Below, one piece after another: positions 9,502-19,636 of a stretch of DNA of 64,000 nt (its first letter is position 1; each line of letters starts with the position of its first letter). Under the pieces are notes generated by a model. That model had not been told where the DNA came from, did not search any database, and worked only from the letters and a program-made list of their open reading frames with translations. The stretch covers positions 6,776,501 to 6,840,500 of the forward strand of contig NZ_CP088285.1 in NCBI RefSeq assembly GCF_011516645.4, in the 5' to 3' direction. The position numbers were made by a program, and so were the translations under genes. Source of the stretch: Bradyrhizobium septentrionale (GTDB taxonomy: Bacteria; Pseudomonadota; Alphaproteobacteria; Rhizobiales; Xanthobacteraceae).

Positions 9502-9704
9502 ATCTGTTACCTTGTGATTTGCCGTGGTGACCGCCCCCTTGAGACCTCCGGAAAACGTCGCGGCGGGCAGGGCATTCCGTCCATGGAAGGAGCCGCACCA
9601 TACCCCCTGCGCAGCGGAGGGCAACGCCTTCGTTGGATGGCAGACCCCGGTTTTGTGCTAGGATCGCCCCACCAAAGAACTTCACAAAAATGGGAGTGTC
9701 TCGC

Positions 9705-10142
9705 ATGGGCATGAGCGTGGGTGTGCTCGATCATTTCAATATCCGGACCCGGAATCTCGCCGCCACGGTGCGGTTCTATGAGGACATTCTGGGCCTGGAA
9801 AAGGGCGCTCGGCCGAACTTCGCGTTCCCCGGCGCATGGATGTACAGCGAGGGCAAGGCGGTCGTGCATCTGGTCGATATTTCGCAGACCAGCGAGGCGC
9901 AAAAGCCGGATTCCGGCGTCGTCCACCACGTCGCCTTTGCCAGCCAGGGCTTTGACGGGATGAGGCAGCGGCTTCAGTCCAAGGGCATGGAATTCGACTC
10001 GCGCCAGGTTCCCGGCGGCGACCTTTGGCAGATCTTCGTCAACGACCCCAACGGGGTCATGATCGAGCTGAACTACGAGGCCGCCAAGGAAGGCGGCGCG
10101 GCAGCGCCGGCCGAGCGGCGGGACGACGTCGGAGCGAGGTAG
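9705..10142 (+). CDS. VOC family (glyoxalase/dioxygenase fold) protein
   Basis: A 145-residue single vicinal-oxygen-chelate protein. The first beta-alpha-beta-beta-beta half begins VLDHFNIRTRNLAATVRFYE and the second has VVHHVAFASQGFDGM; it ends with NDPNGVMIELNY. Metal-ligand candidates are the His in LDHFN, the His in VVHL or HHVAF, and the terminal Glu of MIELNY. ATG 9705 is taken because GGGAG lies 8 bases before it. The substrate is unknown; glyoxalase, fosfomycin-resistance and ring-cleavage enzymes share the fold. Confidence 0.8.
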   Translation: MGMSVGVLDHFNIRTRNLAATVRFYEDILGLEKGARPNFAFPGAWMYSEGKAVVHLVDISQTSEAQKPDSGVVHHVAFASQGFDGMRQRLQSKGMEFDSRQVPGGDLWQIFVNDPNGVMIELNYEAAKEGGAAAPAERRDDVGAR

Positions 10143-10198
10143 CCTTTTGCGCTGCAACGCTCTATGGGTCGTCGCTTGAACTTTTCAGGAGATGCGCG

Positions 10199-11329
10199 GT
10201 GAGCGTGACGCAGCAACAGGTTCTCGATTGCCTTGCCAAGGTGATGTCGCCGCGCGGCACAGCCTTGACCAACGCCAATGTGCTGTCGGCGATCACGGTC
10301 ACCGACGGCAAGGTGTTCTTCTCGATCAACGTCGATGCGGCGGAAGCCCGCGCCTGGGAAAGCGTGCGTGCGCAGGCCGAGAACGCCGTGCGCGCCATTC
10401 CCGGCGTCAGCGTGGCGATGATCGCGCTGACCGCGGAGCGCAAGGCGGGCGCTGCGGCGCCTGCACCGCGCCCGGCTGGCGGCGTCCCGCCGGCGTCCGC
10501 ACACCGGCATCCGCATCCGCCCGGCGCGCAATCGCCGATGGCTCGGCAGGCCGAGATTCCCGGCATCTCCGCCGTCATCGCCGTTGCCTCCGGCAAGGGC
10601 GGGGTCGGCAAGTCGACCACGGCGCTCAACCTCGCGCTCGGCCTGCGCGACCTCGGCCTGCGTGTCGGGCTGCTCGACGCCGACATCTACGGCCCGTCGG
10701 TGCCGCGGCTGACCGGTATCCGCGAAAAGCCGCAGCTCAACGACGACAAGAAGATGATCCCGCTGCAGCGCTTCGGCCTGTCGATCATGTCGATCGGCTT
10801 CCTGGTCGAGGAGGACACCGCGATGATCTGGCGCGGGCCGATGGTGATGTCCGCGATCACCCAGATGCTGCGCGACGTCGCCTGGGGCACCCTCGACGTG
10901 CTGGTGGTCGACATGCCGCCCGGCACCGGCGACGCCCAGCTGACGCTCGCGCAGAACGTCCCGCTCAAGGGCGCCGTCATCATCTCGACCCCGCAGGACC
11001 TCTCGCTGATCGACGCCCGGCGCGGACTCGCGATGTTCAAGAAGGTCAACGTGCCCGTGCTCGGCATCGTCGAGAACATGAGCTATTTCCAGTGTCCGCA
11101 TTGCGGCACGCGCTCGGACATCTTTGGCCATGGCGGCGCCCGCCACGAGGCCGAGAAGCTCGGGGTGCCGTTCCTCGGCGAAATTCCCCTGCACATCGCC
11201 ATCCGGACCGCGTCCGATTCCGGCACCCCGGTGGTCGAGAGCGAGCCGGACGGCCCGCACGCGGCGATTTACCGCGCGATCGGCGGCAAGGTCCGTGAGC
11301 AGCTGCAGGACGTCATCGCCGCAGCCTGA
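10199..11329 (+). CDS. mrp: Mrp/NBP35-family P-loop ATPase, iron-sulfur carrier
   Basis: A 376-residue ApbC/Mrp protein that binds and transfers Fe-S clusters. An N-terminal MIP18/DUF59 domain (about 1-90) is followed by a Pro/Ala/His-rich linker and the P-loop domain with the deviant Walker A GKGGVGKSTT. The cluster-binding CPHC motif is near residue 300 (YFQCPHCG). The GTG at 10199 is preferred because AGGAG lies 7 bases upstream; longer forms would run into the VOC gene. The last 33 codons are partly duplicated about 450 bases downstream. Confidence 0.92.
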   Translation: MSVTQQQVLDCLAKVMSPRGTALTNANVLSAITVTDGKVFFSINVDAAEARAWESVRAQAENAVRAIPGVSVAMIALTAERKAGAAAPAPRPAGGVPPASAHRHPHPPGAQSPMARQAEIPGISAVIAVASGKGGVGKSTTALNLALGLRDLGLRVGLLDADIYGPSVPRLTGIREKPQLNDDKKMIPLQRFGLSIMSIGFLVEEDTAMIWRGPMVMSAITQMLRDVAWGTLDVLVVDMPPGTGDAQLTLAQNVPLKGAVIISTPQDLSLIDARRGLAMFKKVNVPVLGIVENMSYFQCPHCGTRSDIFGHGGARHEAEKLGVPFLGEIPLHIAIRTASDSGTPVVESEPDGPHAAIYRAIGGKVREQLQDVIAAA

Positions 11330-11538
11330 GGTTGCCTTTCCGTCGTCGCGGGCCGGGCTCTAAAGGCGTCGGCCTCGGCGGCGGTTCTTCACAGAACTGT
11401 CGCGCTGAACGGTTGCTGGACCGCTTTCGGCCTGTATGGTTGTGAAGAGATAGCCGAATCGTACCAGTCTGTCCGTCAGCTTGAACGAGTCCATCGCCAG
11501 GCCGTAACCGCGGGAAAGGCCGTGAGGCCACGATCAAC

Positions 11539-11769
11539 ATGGCAGCACCAGCAAAGAAAGCACGCCGCAAACATCTGACGCGGGAGAAGCGCGAAGAGGC
11601 TTCCCGGATGGCATTCAACATTGCGAAGAAATCCGACTCGATCAAGGAGGCCGCGGCGGCGATCTCGAAGACGTATGGCGTGAGCCACACGACCGCACAA
11701 AGCTGGATCCGGCGCGGGCGGCATTTGGCCGACCAGGCCAAGAAAGCGCGGGAAACGACGCGGCGCTGA
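11539..11769 (+). CDS. small basic helix-turn-helix protein
   Basis: A 76-residue, strongly basic protein. After a Lys/Arg-rich start, residues about 35-62 (SIKEAAAAISKTYGVSHTTA then QSWIRRG) look like a homeodomain-like or MerR-type helix-turn-helix. No characterised family is recognised. It sits between the intact end of mrp and a degenerate second copy of that end, so it may have arrived with the event that duplicated it. A DNA-binding role is inferred from sequence pattern only. No strong ribosome-binding site is seen. Confidence 0.5.
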   Translation: MAAPAKKARRKHLTREKREEASRMAFNIAKKSDSIKEAAAAISKTYGVSHTTAQSWIRRGRHLADQAKKARETTRR

Positions 11770-11782
11770 TTGCCCCGGTAGC

Positions 11783-11887
11783 CCGGTGGTTGAGCGCGGG
11801 CCGGACGGCCCGCACGCGGCGATTTACCGCGCGATCGAAGGCCCGATCCGCAAGCAACTGCAAGGCGACATCGCCGCGGCCCGGGCT
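11783..11887 (+). pseudogene. duplicated 3' end of mrp
   Basis: This stretch repeats the last about 100 bases of mrp (11229-11329). A 38-base run, 11800-11837, is identical to 11245-11282, and flanking bases match with scattered differences. The encoded GPDGPHAAIYRAI equals the Mrp tail. It no longer has a start or a stop at the equivalent position. Confidence 0.85.
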
Positions 11888-11930
11888 TGGATTTTTCGGC
11901 CGATTCCCGCGTCATCAGACTTTCGTTTAA

Positions 11931-13166
<1,236 letters not shown>

Positions 13167-13261
13167 TCGGCGCAGCGTTCGCGCGAGGAGAACGCCGCAA
13201 GACAACAAGCAGGGGCTTCGCTTCCAGGACTGAAGCCCGCGCCAAGCTTCGACTTAAGTAG

Positions 13262-13291
13262 CCCGGCCTCCGCGAGGAGGCCGGGTTTTTT
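13262..13291 (+). terminator. strong rho-independent terminator between the two receptor genes
   Basis: A perfect 10-bp stem, CCCGGCCTCC and GGAGGCCGGG, with a GCGA tetraloop is followed by six Ts (13286-13291). It ends the first receptor transcript, so the second receptor needs its own promoter in 13292-13458. Confidence 0.92.
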
Positions 13292-13458
13292 GCGTCTGGC
13301 ATTCGGGATGGGGATGCTCCATGCTCGCGCCCGAAGCCTCGGCACGAAGGCGGCGCATGATCGGTCTCCGGTCATGACGGCAAAAAAGAAAAGGGGCGCG
13401 ACGATCGCAAGCAGTCGACGCTCGGACAACACAATCATACAGGGCAGGATTCATTCAA

Positions 13459-14547
13459 ATGAAGCGCAGGGATTTCATCAAGGTCACGGGTCTGGGCGTC
13501 GCTGGTGCCGCAACCGTCGCGGCGCCGGCCATCGCGCAGTCGATGCCGGAGCTCAAGTGGCGGCTGACGACGAGCTGGCCGAAGTCGCTCGACACGCTGC
13601 ACGGCGGCGCCGAGCTGATGGCAAAGGCGGTGGGTGAAGCCACCGACAACAAATTCCAGATCCAGACCTTTGCCGCCGGCGAGATCGTGCCGGGCCTGCA
13701 GGTGCTCGACGCCGTGCAGAACGGCACCGTCGAGATGGGGCACACCGCGCCCTATTATTATTACGGCAAGGACGCGACCTTCACCTTCGGCTCCTCGGTG
13801 CCGTTCGGACCCAACATGCGCCTCAACCAGGCCTGGTACATGATCGGCGGCGGCAAGGAGCTGCTCAACGAGTTCTACAAGAGCTACAACGTCACCTCGC
13901 TGCTTGCCGGCAACACCGGCTGCCAGATGGGCGGCTGGTTCCGCAAGGAGATCACCAGCGTCGACGATCTCAAGGGCCTCAAATTCCGCATCGGCGGCTT
14001 TGCCGGAAAGGTGATGCAGAAGCTCGGCGCGGTGCCGCAGCAGCTTGCCGGCGGCGACATCTATCCGGCGCTGGAAAAAGGCACCATCGATGCAGCCGAG
14101 TGGGTCGGTCCCTACGACGACGAGAAGCTCGGCTTCCACAAGGTCGCGCCGAACTATTACTTCCCCGGCTGGTGGGAAGGCGGCCCGATGCTGGTGGCGA
14201 TGATCAACCTCGACAAATGGAATGCGCTGCCGAAGCACTATCAGTTCGTGCTCGAGCAGGCCGGCCATCTCGCCAACAACTGGATGATGGCGCGTTACGA
14301 CCAGGCCAACCCGATCGCGCTGAAGAAGCTGCTCGCGGTCGGCACCAAGCTGCGCCCGTTCCCGGCTACGGTGATGGAAGCCTCCTTCAAGGCCGCCAAG
14401 GAGCTGCATTCCGAGGTCTCGGCGACCAACGCCAACTTCAAGAAGGTCTACGATTCGCTGACGTCGTTCTCCAACAACGGCTATCAATGGTTCCAGGTCG
14501 CCGAAGTCGGCTACGACAATTTCATGGCGCGCCACTCGCAGGTGTGA
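13459..14547 (+). CDS. TRAP transporter substrate-binding protein, DctP family (second of two)
   Basis: A 362-residue paralogue of the preceding receptor with the same Tat signal (MKRRDFIKVTG), the same length and the same blocks ([34 protein letters not shown]). Differences concentrate in the ligand-facing segments and C-terminal helices, suggesting a related but distinct solute. It is transcribed after its own spacer and followed directly by a long palindromic repeat. The pair probably arose by tandem duplication. Confidence 0.88.
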   Translation: MKRRDFIKVTGLGVAGAATVAAPAIAQSMPELKWRLTTSWPKSLDTLHGGAELMAKAVGEATDNKFQIQTFAAGEIVPGLQVLDAVQNGTVEMGHTAPYYYYGKDATFTFGSSVPFGPNMRLNQAWYMIGGGKELLNEFYKSYNVTSLLAGNTGCQMGGWFRKEITSVDDLKGLKFRIGGFAGKVMQKLGAVPQQLAGGDIYPALEKGTIDAAEWVGPYDDEKLGFHKVAPNYYFPGWWEGGPMLVAMINLDKWNALPKHYQFVLEQAGHLANNWMMARYDQANPIALKKLLAVGTKLRPFPATVMEASFKAAKELHSEVSATNANFKKVYDSLTSFSNNGYQWFQVAEVGYDNFMARHSQV

Positions 14548-14565
14548 TCGCGGCTCTTAGTCTTA

Positions 14566-14706
14566 ACCTCGCCCCGCTTGGGGGAGAGGTCGGATCGCAT
14601 CAGCAGATGCGATCCGGGTGAGGGGTACAGGTCTCACAGCGTTCCGGACTCGTGGAAGCGGCCCCTCACCCCAACCCTCTCCCCGTAAGAACGGGGAGAG
14701 GGAGAA
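14566..14706. repeat. dispersed palindromic repeat, family F (copy 1)
   Basis: It begins ACCTCGCCCCGCTTG and ends GGGGAGAGGGAGAAG; the two ends are inverted and the inner part carries a second inverted pair around GGATCGCATC and GATGCGATCC. A related copy of similar length lies at 38333-38460. Both are directly downstream of a gene. Confidence 0.8.
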
Positions 14707-14726
14707 GAGAGCTCCGCCCGGAACCA

Positions 14727-16271
14727 TCAGTTCCTCGACGCGACGCGGCTTTCGAACACGCAGGAGCGCCAGTCGCTGGTCGCGCAATCGGTCGGCCAGC
14801 CGCCGCCGAGCGCCATGAACAGCGCCGCGGTGTCGGACAGCCGCGTCGCCACCGCCTGCACGCGGGTGATCGCGGCATTCAAATAGACCTGCTGCGCGTT
14901 CAGCACATTGACCTGATTGACTTGGCCGAGCCCGAGCTGCTTCTGCACGATGTCGAGGCTGGCCTTGGCGGCGTCCTCCGCCTTGATCGCGGCCTGCACG
15001 GCACGGGCGTCGGCCTGCAGGCTGCGCAGCGCGTCGGCGACGTTCTGGAACGCCGTGATGACGGCCTGGCGGTACTGCGCGTTGGCCTGCTCGAGCGCGG
15101 CCTCCGCTGCCTTTTGCTTGTGGTAAAGCGTCAATCCGTCGAACACGGTCTGGGTCGCGCTGCCGGCAACCGTGTAGAACAGCGTCCCCGGCGTGAACAG
15201 CTGGGCGGCGTTGAAGGCGGTCGAGCCGGGGTTGGCAGAGATGGTGAAGCTCGGCAGCCTTGCTGCGATCGCGGCACCGACCAGCGCGCTTGCCGAATGC
15301 AGATTGGCCTCGGCCGCCCGCACGTCGGGGCGCTGCGCCACCAGCGTGCTCGGCAGGCTCACCGGCAGATTGGCCGGCAGCGCGAGCCGCTGCAGGTCGA
15401 ATTTCTGCAGGATCTCATCGGCGGAGAATTGCCCGGCCAGCGCCGTGAGCAAATCGCGCTGGATCGCGAGCTGCTTCTGCAGCGGCGGCAAGGTCTCCTC
15501 GGACTGCGCGAGCGCCGCCTGCTGCGCCAGCACGTCGACCTGCGCCGCCTGGCCGGCATTGAACTGGTTCTGCAGAATGCCGAGGATGTCGCGCTCGACC
15601 TTGATGATGTGCTCGGTGGCGGCGATCTGGCCGCGCAGCGAGGCCTCCTGGATCGCCGCCGTCACCACATTGGAGGTGAGCGTCAGATAGGCTGCCTCGA
15701 GCTGGAATTGAGCCTGCTCGGTGAGCGCGTCGAGGCTCTCGACGTTACGCATGTTCTCGCCCCACACGTCGGGCACGAAGCTGATATTGAGCTGCGCGGT
15801 GTACAGCGTGTAGCGGGCCTGCGCCGTGTTGCCGGGCCCCGACACGGCGTTGGAGACGAGCTGGTCGGACGGGGTGAAGTTTGCACCGACTTGCGGAAAG
15901 TACAGGCCGCGCTGTGCCAGTGCGTTGAAGTTCGCCAGCCTGATCGCGGCCTCCGCCGCCTGCAGCGACGGATTGCGCTCGACCGACAGGCGGATCAGCT
16001 GGTTGAGCGGCGCGGAGCGGAATGCGGCCCACCAGCGTGTCGGGATGTCGGCGCCGTTGACGAAGCGTTGCCCGGACACGCGCGGTCCGGCCGGATCGGA
16101 TGGCGGCGATTGCAGCTTCTCCGGCGTGTAGCCGGCGACGGTGGGGGCGGGCGGCGACGAGAAATTGGGGCCGACCGCGCAGCCTGCGAGCATGAGGGCG
16201 CCGGCGGCCGCGGCCAGCCCGCGCATCGCGGCAGCGGCATGACGTGGCGTGCTGATGCTGAAATCGTCCAT
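14727..16271 (-). CDS. RND efflux outer-membrane lipoprotein, NodT/OprM family
   Basis: A 514-residue outer-membrane factor. The signal ends in a lipobox (LMLAGC, Cys at about 31), followed by AVGPNFSSP. Two OEP repeats follow, with periodic long helices such as NPSLQAAEAAIRLANFNALA and a matching second repeat with ADALRSLQADARAVQAA, which build the trimeric export channel. It starts 10 bases after the RND pump stop, as the last gene of the adaptor-pump-channel operon. It supplies the outer-membrane exit for the tripartite pump. Confidence 0.88.
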   Translation of the reverse strand: MDDFSISTPRHAAAAMRGLAAAAGALMLAGCAVGPNFSSPPAPTVAGYTPEKLQSPPSDPAGPRVSGQRFVNGADIPTRWWAAFRSAPLNQLIRLSVERNPSLQAAEAAIRLANFNALAQRGLYFPQVGANFTPSDQLVSNAVSGPGNTAQARYTLYTAQLNISFVPDVWGENMRNVESLDALTEQAQFQLEAAYLTLTSNVVTAAIQEASLRGQIAATEHIIKVERDILGILQNQFNAGQAAQVDVLAQQAALAQSEETLPPLQKQLAIQRDLLTALAGQFSADEILQKFDLQRLALPANLPVSLPSTLVAQRPDVRAAEANLHSASALVGAAIAARLPSFTISANPGSTAFNAAQLFTPGTLFYTVAGSATQTVFDGLTLYHKQKAAEAALEQANAQYRQAVITAFQNVADALRSLQADARAVQAAIKAEDAAKASLDIVQKQLGLGQVNQVNVLNAQQVYLNAAITRVQAVATRLSDTAALFMALGGGWPTDCATSDWRSCVFESRVASRN

Positions 16272-16281
16272 GGCACGCCCC

Positions 16282-19200
16282 CTAATGCGCGGCTTCGGGC
16301 GGCGCCGCGGCAGGCGTCTCGCTGGGCGCGGCGGCGCGTTCGCGCGACAGGAAGATCTTGCGCAGCGCGGGTGCTACGATCAGGAGCAGCAGCGGGCCGA
16401 TGAACATGCCGCCGACCACCACGGTTGCGAGCGGCCGCTGCACCTGGCTGCCAATGCCATGCGACAGCGCGGCCGGGAACAGGCCAACGCCCGCGGACAG
16501 CGCGGTCATCAGCATCGGGCGCATGCGCTGCTCGGCGCCGTTGAACACCGCCTCCGCAATGCTCTGGCCCGACGCGCGCAGCTCGCGGAAATAGGTGATG
16601 TTGAGAATGCCGTCCATCACCGCGACGCCGAACAGCGAGATGAAGCCGATCGCGGCCGAGATCGAGAAGTCGAGCCCGGCGAGGTAGAGCGCGATCAGGC
16701 CGCCGCCGACCGCGAAGGGAATGCCGGCCAGCGCCAGCAGGCTGTCGCGCAGCGAATTGAACAGGCTGTAGAGCAGCACGAAGATCAACAGCAACGTCAC
16801 CGGCACCACGATCATCAGCCGTGCCTTGGCGGCTTCGAGATTGTCGAACTCACCGGACCAGATCATCCGGTAGCCGGTGGGCAACGGCACGGCTTGCGCG
16901 ATCCTGGCCTGCGCCTCCGCCACCGTGCTGCCGAGATCGCGGCCGCGGACGCTGAACTTGATCGGGATGTAGCGCTGGCTGCGCTCGCGATATATGAACA
17001 GGGCGCCGGTATCGAGCGAGATGTCGGCAAGCTCGCTCAGGGGGATATAGGCGTTGGTGCCCGACGGGGTGGCATAGGCGACCTTGATGTCGCGCACCGC
17101 GTCGATACTCTGGCGGAATTTCGGGTCGAGCCGCACCACCACGCCGAACTGCCGGTCGCCCTCCAGCACCGTCGTCGCATTGGTGCCGCCGAGCGCGGCC
17201 TGCACCACGGTGGTGACGTCGCCGGTGTTGAGGCCGTAGCGCGCGGTCTTTTCCCGGTTGACCCGGATGTTGAGATTGGGCTGGCCAACCAGATGGAAGA
17301 TGCCGAGATCGGCGACGCCGCGAATTTTCGCCATCTCCTGCGCGACCTTGGTCGCGAGCCCTTCGAGCACGTCGAGATTGGGGCCGATGATCTTGATCGA
17401 GTTCGCGCCCTTCACCCCGGAGAGCGCCTCCTCGATGTTGTCCTGGATGTACTGCGAGAAGTTGAAGGTGACGCCGGGCATCTCCTCGTCGAATTCCTTC
17501 TGCAGCTCCTCGGTGAGCTTCTCCTTGGTCAGACCCGGCGGCCACTGGTCGAACGGCTTGATCGGCGCGAACAGCTCGACATTGGAGAAGGCCGAGGCGT
17601 CGCTGCCATTGTCGGGGCGGCCGTGCTGCGACACTACCGTGATGATCTCGGGGTGGCGCAGCAGGATCTCGCGCATCTTGCGGGTCGGATCGGTGCCGGC
17701 CTCGAGCGAGATCGTCGGCGGCATCGAGGCGCGGATCCAGAAATTGCCTTCCTCGAGCGCGGGCAGGAATTCGCTGCCGAGCCGGCTCGCCGCCAGCGCG
17801 CTAAGGCCGAGGAACACAATGCCGGATGCAACCGCGATCTTCAGATTGGCTTGCGACCAGCGCAGCACCGGCGTGTAGCTCTTGCGCAGCCAGCGCACGA
17901 TGACGGTTTCGGTTTCCTCGATATGCCGCGGCAGCAGCAGCGACGCCAGCACCGGCGTCACCGTGAAGGTCGCCAGCAGCGCGCCGGCCAGCGCATAGCC
18001 ATAGGTGCGCGCCATCGGGCCGAAGATCTGGCCCTCGACGCCCTGCATGGTGAACAGCGGCACGAAGGCGGTCACCGTGATGGCCGCGGTGAAGAACACC
18101 GCCTTGTCGACCTGCAGCGCGCTGACGAAGATCATGCGCAGCCGCTCGGTCCAGCCCGGCGCGGGTCCGCCGTGCTGCGTCGTCGGGTCGCTCCCCCAAT
18201 AGCCCTCGGCGAGGTTCTGCAGCACGCGCAGCCGGTTCTCGGGACTGGACTGGAAGTTGCGGAAGATGTTCTCCATCATGATGACGGCGGAATCGACGAT
18301 GATGCCGAAATCGACCGCGCCAAGCGACAGCAGATTGGCGTCCTCGCCCTGCAGCACCAGGATGATGATGGCGAAGAACAGCGCGAACGGGATGTTGGCG
18401 CTGACGATCAGCGCGCTTCTGAGGTCGCCGAGGAAGACCCACTGGATGACGAACACCAGGAGACAGCCGAACAGCAGATTGTGCAGCACCGTGTGGGTCG
18501 TCACGCTGACCAGCGAAGAGCGATCGTAATAGGGCACGATCTTGACGCCCGGGGGCAGGGTGCCGTCGCCGTTGATGCTGGCGACCTCTTCCTCGACCCT
18601 GGGGATGATGTCGTTGGTGTGCTGGGTGCGGCCCATCACCACGATCGCGGCGGCGACGTCGTCATGGCCGTCCTTGCCGGCGATGCCGAGCCGCGGCACA
18701 TAGCCGATCGACACCTTGGCGACGTCCTTGATCTGGATCGGCAGCCCGTTCGACTGGGTCAGGACGATGTTCTCGATGTCCTGGACCCTGTAGCCCTTGG
18801 TGATGTCGTCATCGCCGCCGGAATTGATCAGGCCGATGCCGCGGATATTGACGGATTGCTGGCCGATCGCGATCTCGCGGCCGCCGACATTGACATTGGA
18901 ATTGCCGAGCGCGCTGATCAGCTGCGGCACGGTGATGTTGTAGGCCTCGAGCTTGGCGAGGTCGGCGTCGACGTTGAACTGCTTGGTGGTGCCGCCCCAG
19001 GAGTTGATCTGCACCACACCCGGAAGCGTCATCAGCCGGCGGGCAACGACATAGTCCTGCAAGGTCCGCAAATTGGTCAGGCCGAAATTCGGCGGACCGA
19101 CGAGCTGGTAACGGTAGATCTCGCCAACCAGGCTCGATTGCTGGATCTGCGGGACCTGATTGCCGGGCAGCTGGACGTTCTGCGTGAGGCTGTTGGTGGC

Positions 19201-19527
19201 CTGGGTCAACGCGAAATAATAGTCGACGCCATATTTGAAGGTGACCCGCACGAAGGACAGGCCGTAGAACGAGGTCGAGCGGATGTTGACGACGCCGGGC
19301 GTCGAGTACAGCCCGACCTCCATCGGGATCGTGTAGTACTTCTCCATTTCCTCGGCGGACAGCCCGGCGGCCTGCGCCGTGATCTCGATGATCACAGGCG
19401 CCGGGTTCGGATAGGCCTCGATGTTCAGCTTGGCGAACGCCGTGAACCCGGCGGCGCAGAACACGATGAGGCCAAGCACGATGACGGCGCTTCGGGTCAG
19501 GCCGAACTGGAGGAGGCTCTTGATCAA
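16282..19527 (-). CDS. CzcA/CusA-type heavy-metal RND efflux pump
   Basis: A 1081-residue inner-membrane proton-driven pump with twelve predicted membrane helices and two large periplasmic loops. The transmembrane-4 motif GAVDFGIIVDSAVIMMENIF carries the two Asp and the Glu that relay protons in the heavy-metal RND class. Other cues are GYALAGALLATFTVTPVLAS and the N-terminus LTRSAVIVLGLIVF. The first codon is TTG with GAGGAAG about 11 bases upstream, an unusual start. The ion specificity cannot be read from sequence. It lies downstream of an adaptor gene broken by an insertion sequence. Confidence 0.88.
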   Translation of the reverse strand: MIKSLLQFGLTRSAVIVLGLIVFCAAGFTAFAKLNIEAYPNPAPVIIEITAQAAGLSAEEMEKYYTIPMEVGLYSTPGVVNIRSTSFYGLSFVRVTFKYGVDYYFALTQATNSLTQNVQLPGNQVPQIQQSSLVGEIYRYQLVGPPNFGLTNLRTLQDYVVARRLMTLPGVVQINSWGGTTKQFNVDADLAKLEAYNITVPQLISALGNSNVNVGGREIAIGQQSVNIRGIGLINSGGDDDITKGYRVQDIENIVLTQSNGLPIQIKDVAKVSIGYVPRLGIAGKDGHDDVAAAIVVMGRTQHTNDIIPRVEEEVASINGDGTLPPGVKIVPYYDRSSLVSVTTHTVLHNLLFGCLLVFVIQWVFLGDLRSALIVSANIPFALFFAIIILVLQGEDANLLSLGAVDFGIIVDSAVIMMENIFRNFQSSPENRLRVLQNLAEGYWGSDPTTQHGGPAPGWTERLRMIFVSALQVDKAVFFTAAITVTAFVPLFTMQGVEGQIFGPMARTYGYALAGALLATFTVTPVLASLLLPRHIEETETVIVRWLRKSYTPVLRWSQANLKIAVASGIVFLGLSALAASRLGSEFLPALEEGNFWIRASMPPTISLEAGTDPTRKMREILLRHPEIITVVSQHGRPDNGSDASAFSNVELFAPIKPFDQWPPGLTKEKLTEELQKEFDEEMPGVTFNFSQYIQDNIEEALSGVKGANSIKIIGPNLDVLEGLATKVAQEMAKIRGVADLGIFHLVGQPNLNIRVNREKTARYGLNTGDVTTVVQAALGGTNATTVLEGDRQFGVVVRLDPKFRQSIDAVRDIKVAYATPSGTNAYIPLSELADISLDTGALFIYRERSQRYIPIKFSVRGRDLGSTVAEAQARIAQAVPLPTGYRMIWSGEFDNLEAAKARLMIVVPVTLLLIFVLLYSLFNSLRDSLLALAGIPFAVGGGLIALYLAGLDFSISAAIGFISLFGVAVMDGILNITYFRELRASGQSIAEAVFNGAEQRMRPMLMTALSAGVGLFPAALSHGIGSQVQRPLATVVVGGMFIGPLLLLIVAPALRKIFLSRERAAAPSETPAAAPPEAAH

Positions 19528-19583
19528 GGTGCTGCACTTCCTCTTGGGGTGACGAGCGCGCGGTCAGCGTCGCATCCGGCGTG

Positions 19584-19636
19584 CTATCCGGTGGCCGCAT
19601 TGGCGAACTTGTTACTGAGGAAGATCGCGCCGCTAG
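19584..19636 (-). pseudogene. severed 3' end of the efflux adaptor gene
   Basis: Read on the minus strand past the insertion, the adaptor frame continues as SGAIFLSNKFANAATG and stops at TAG 19584-19586. Joining it to 21081-22246 after removing one CTAG gives 405 exact codons, proving the two pieces were one gene. Confidence 0.88.
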
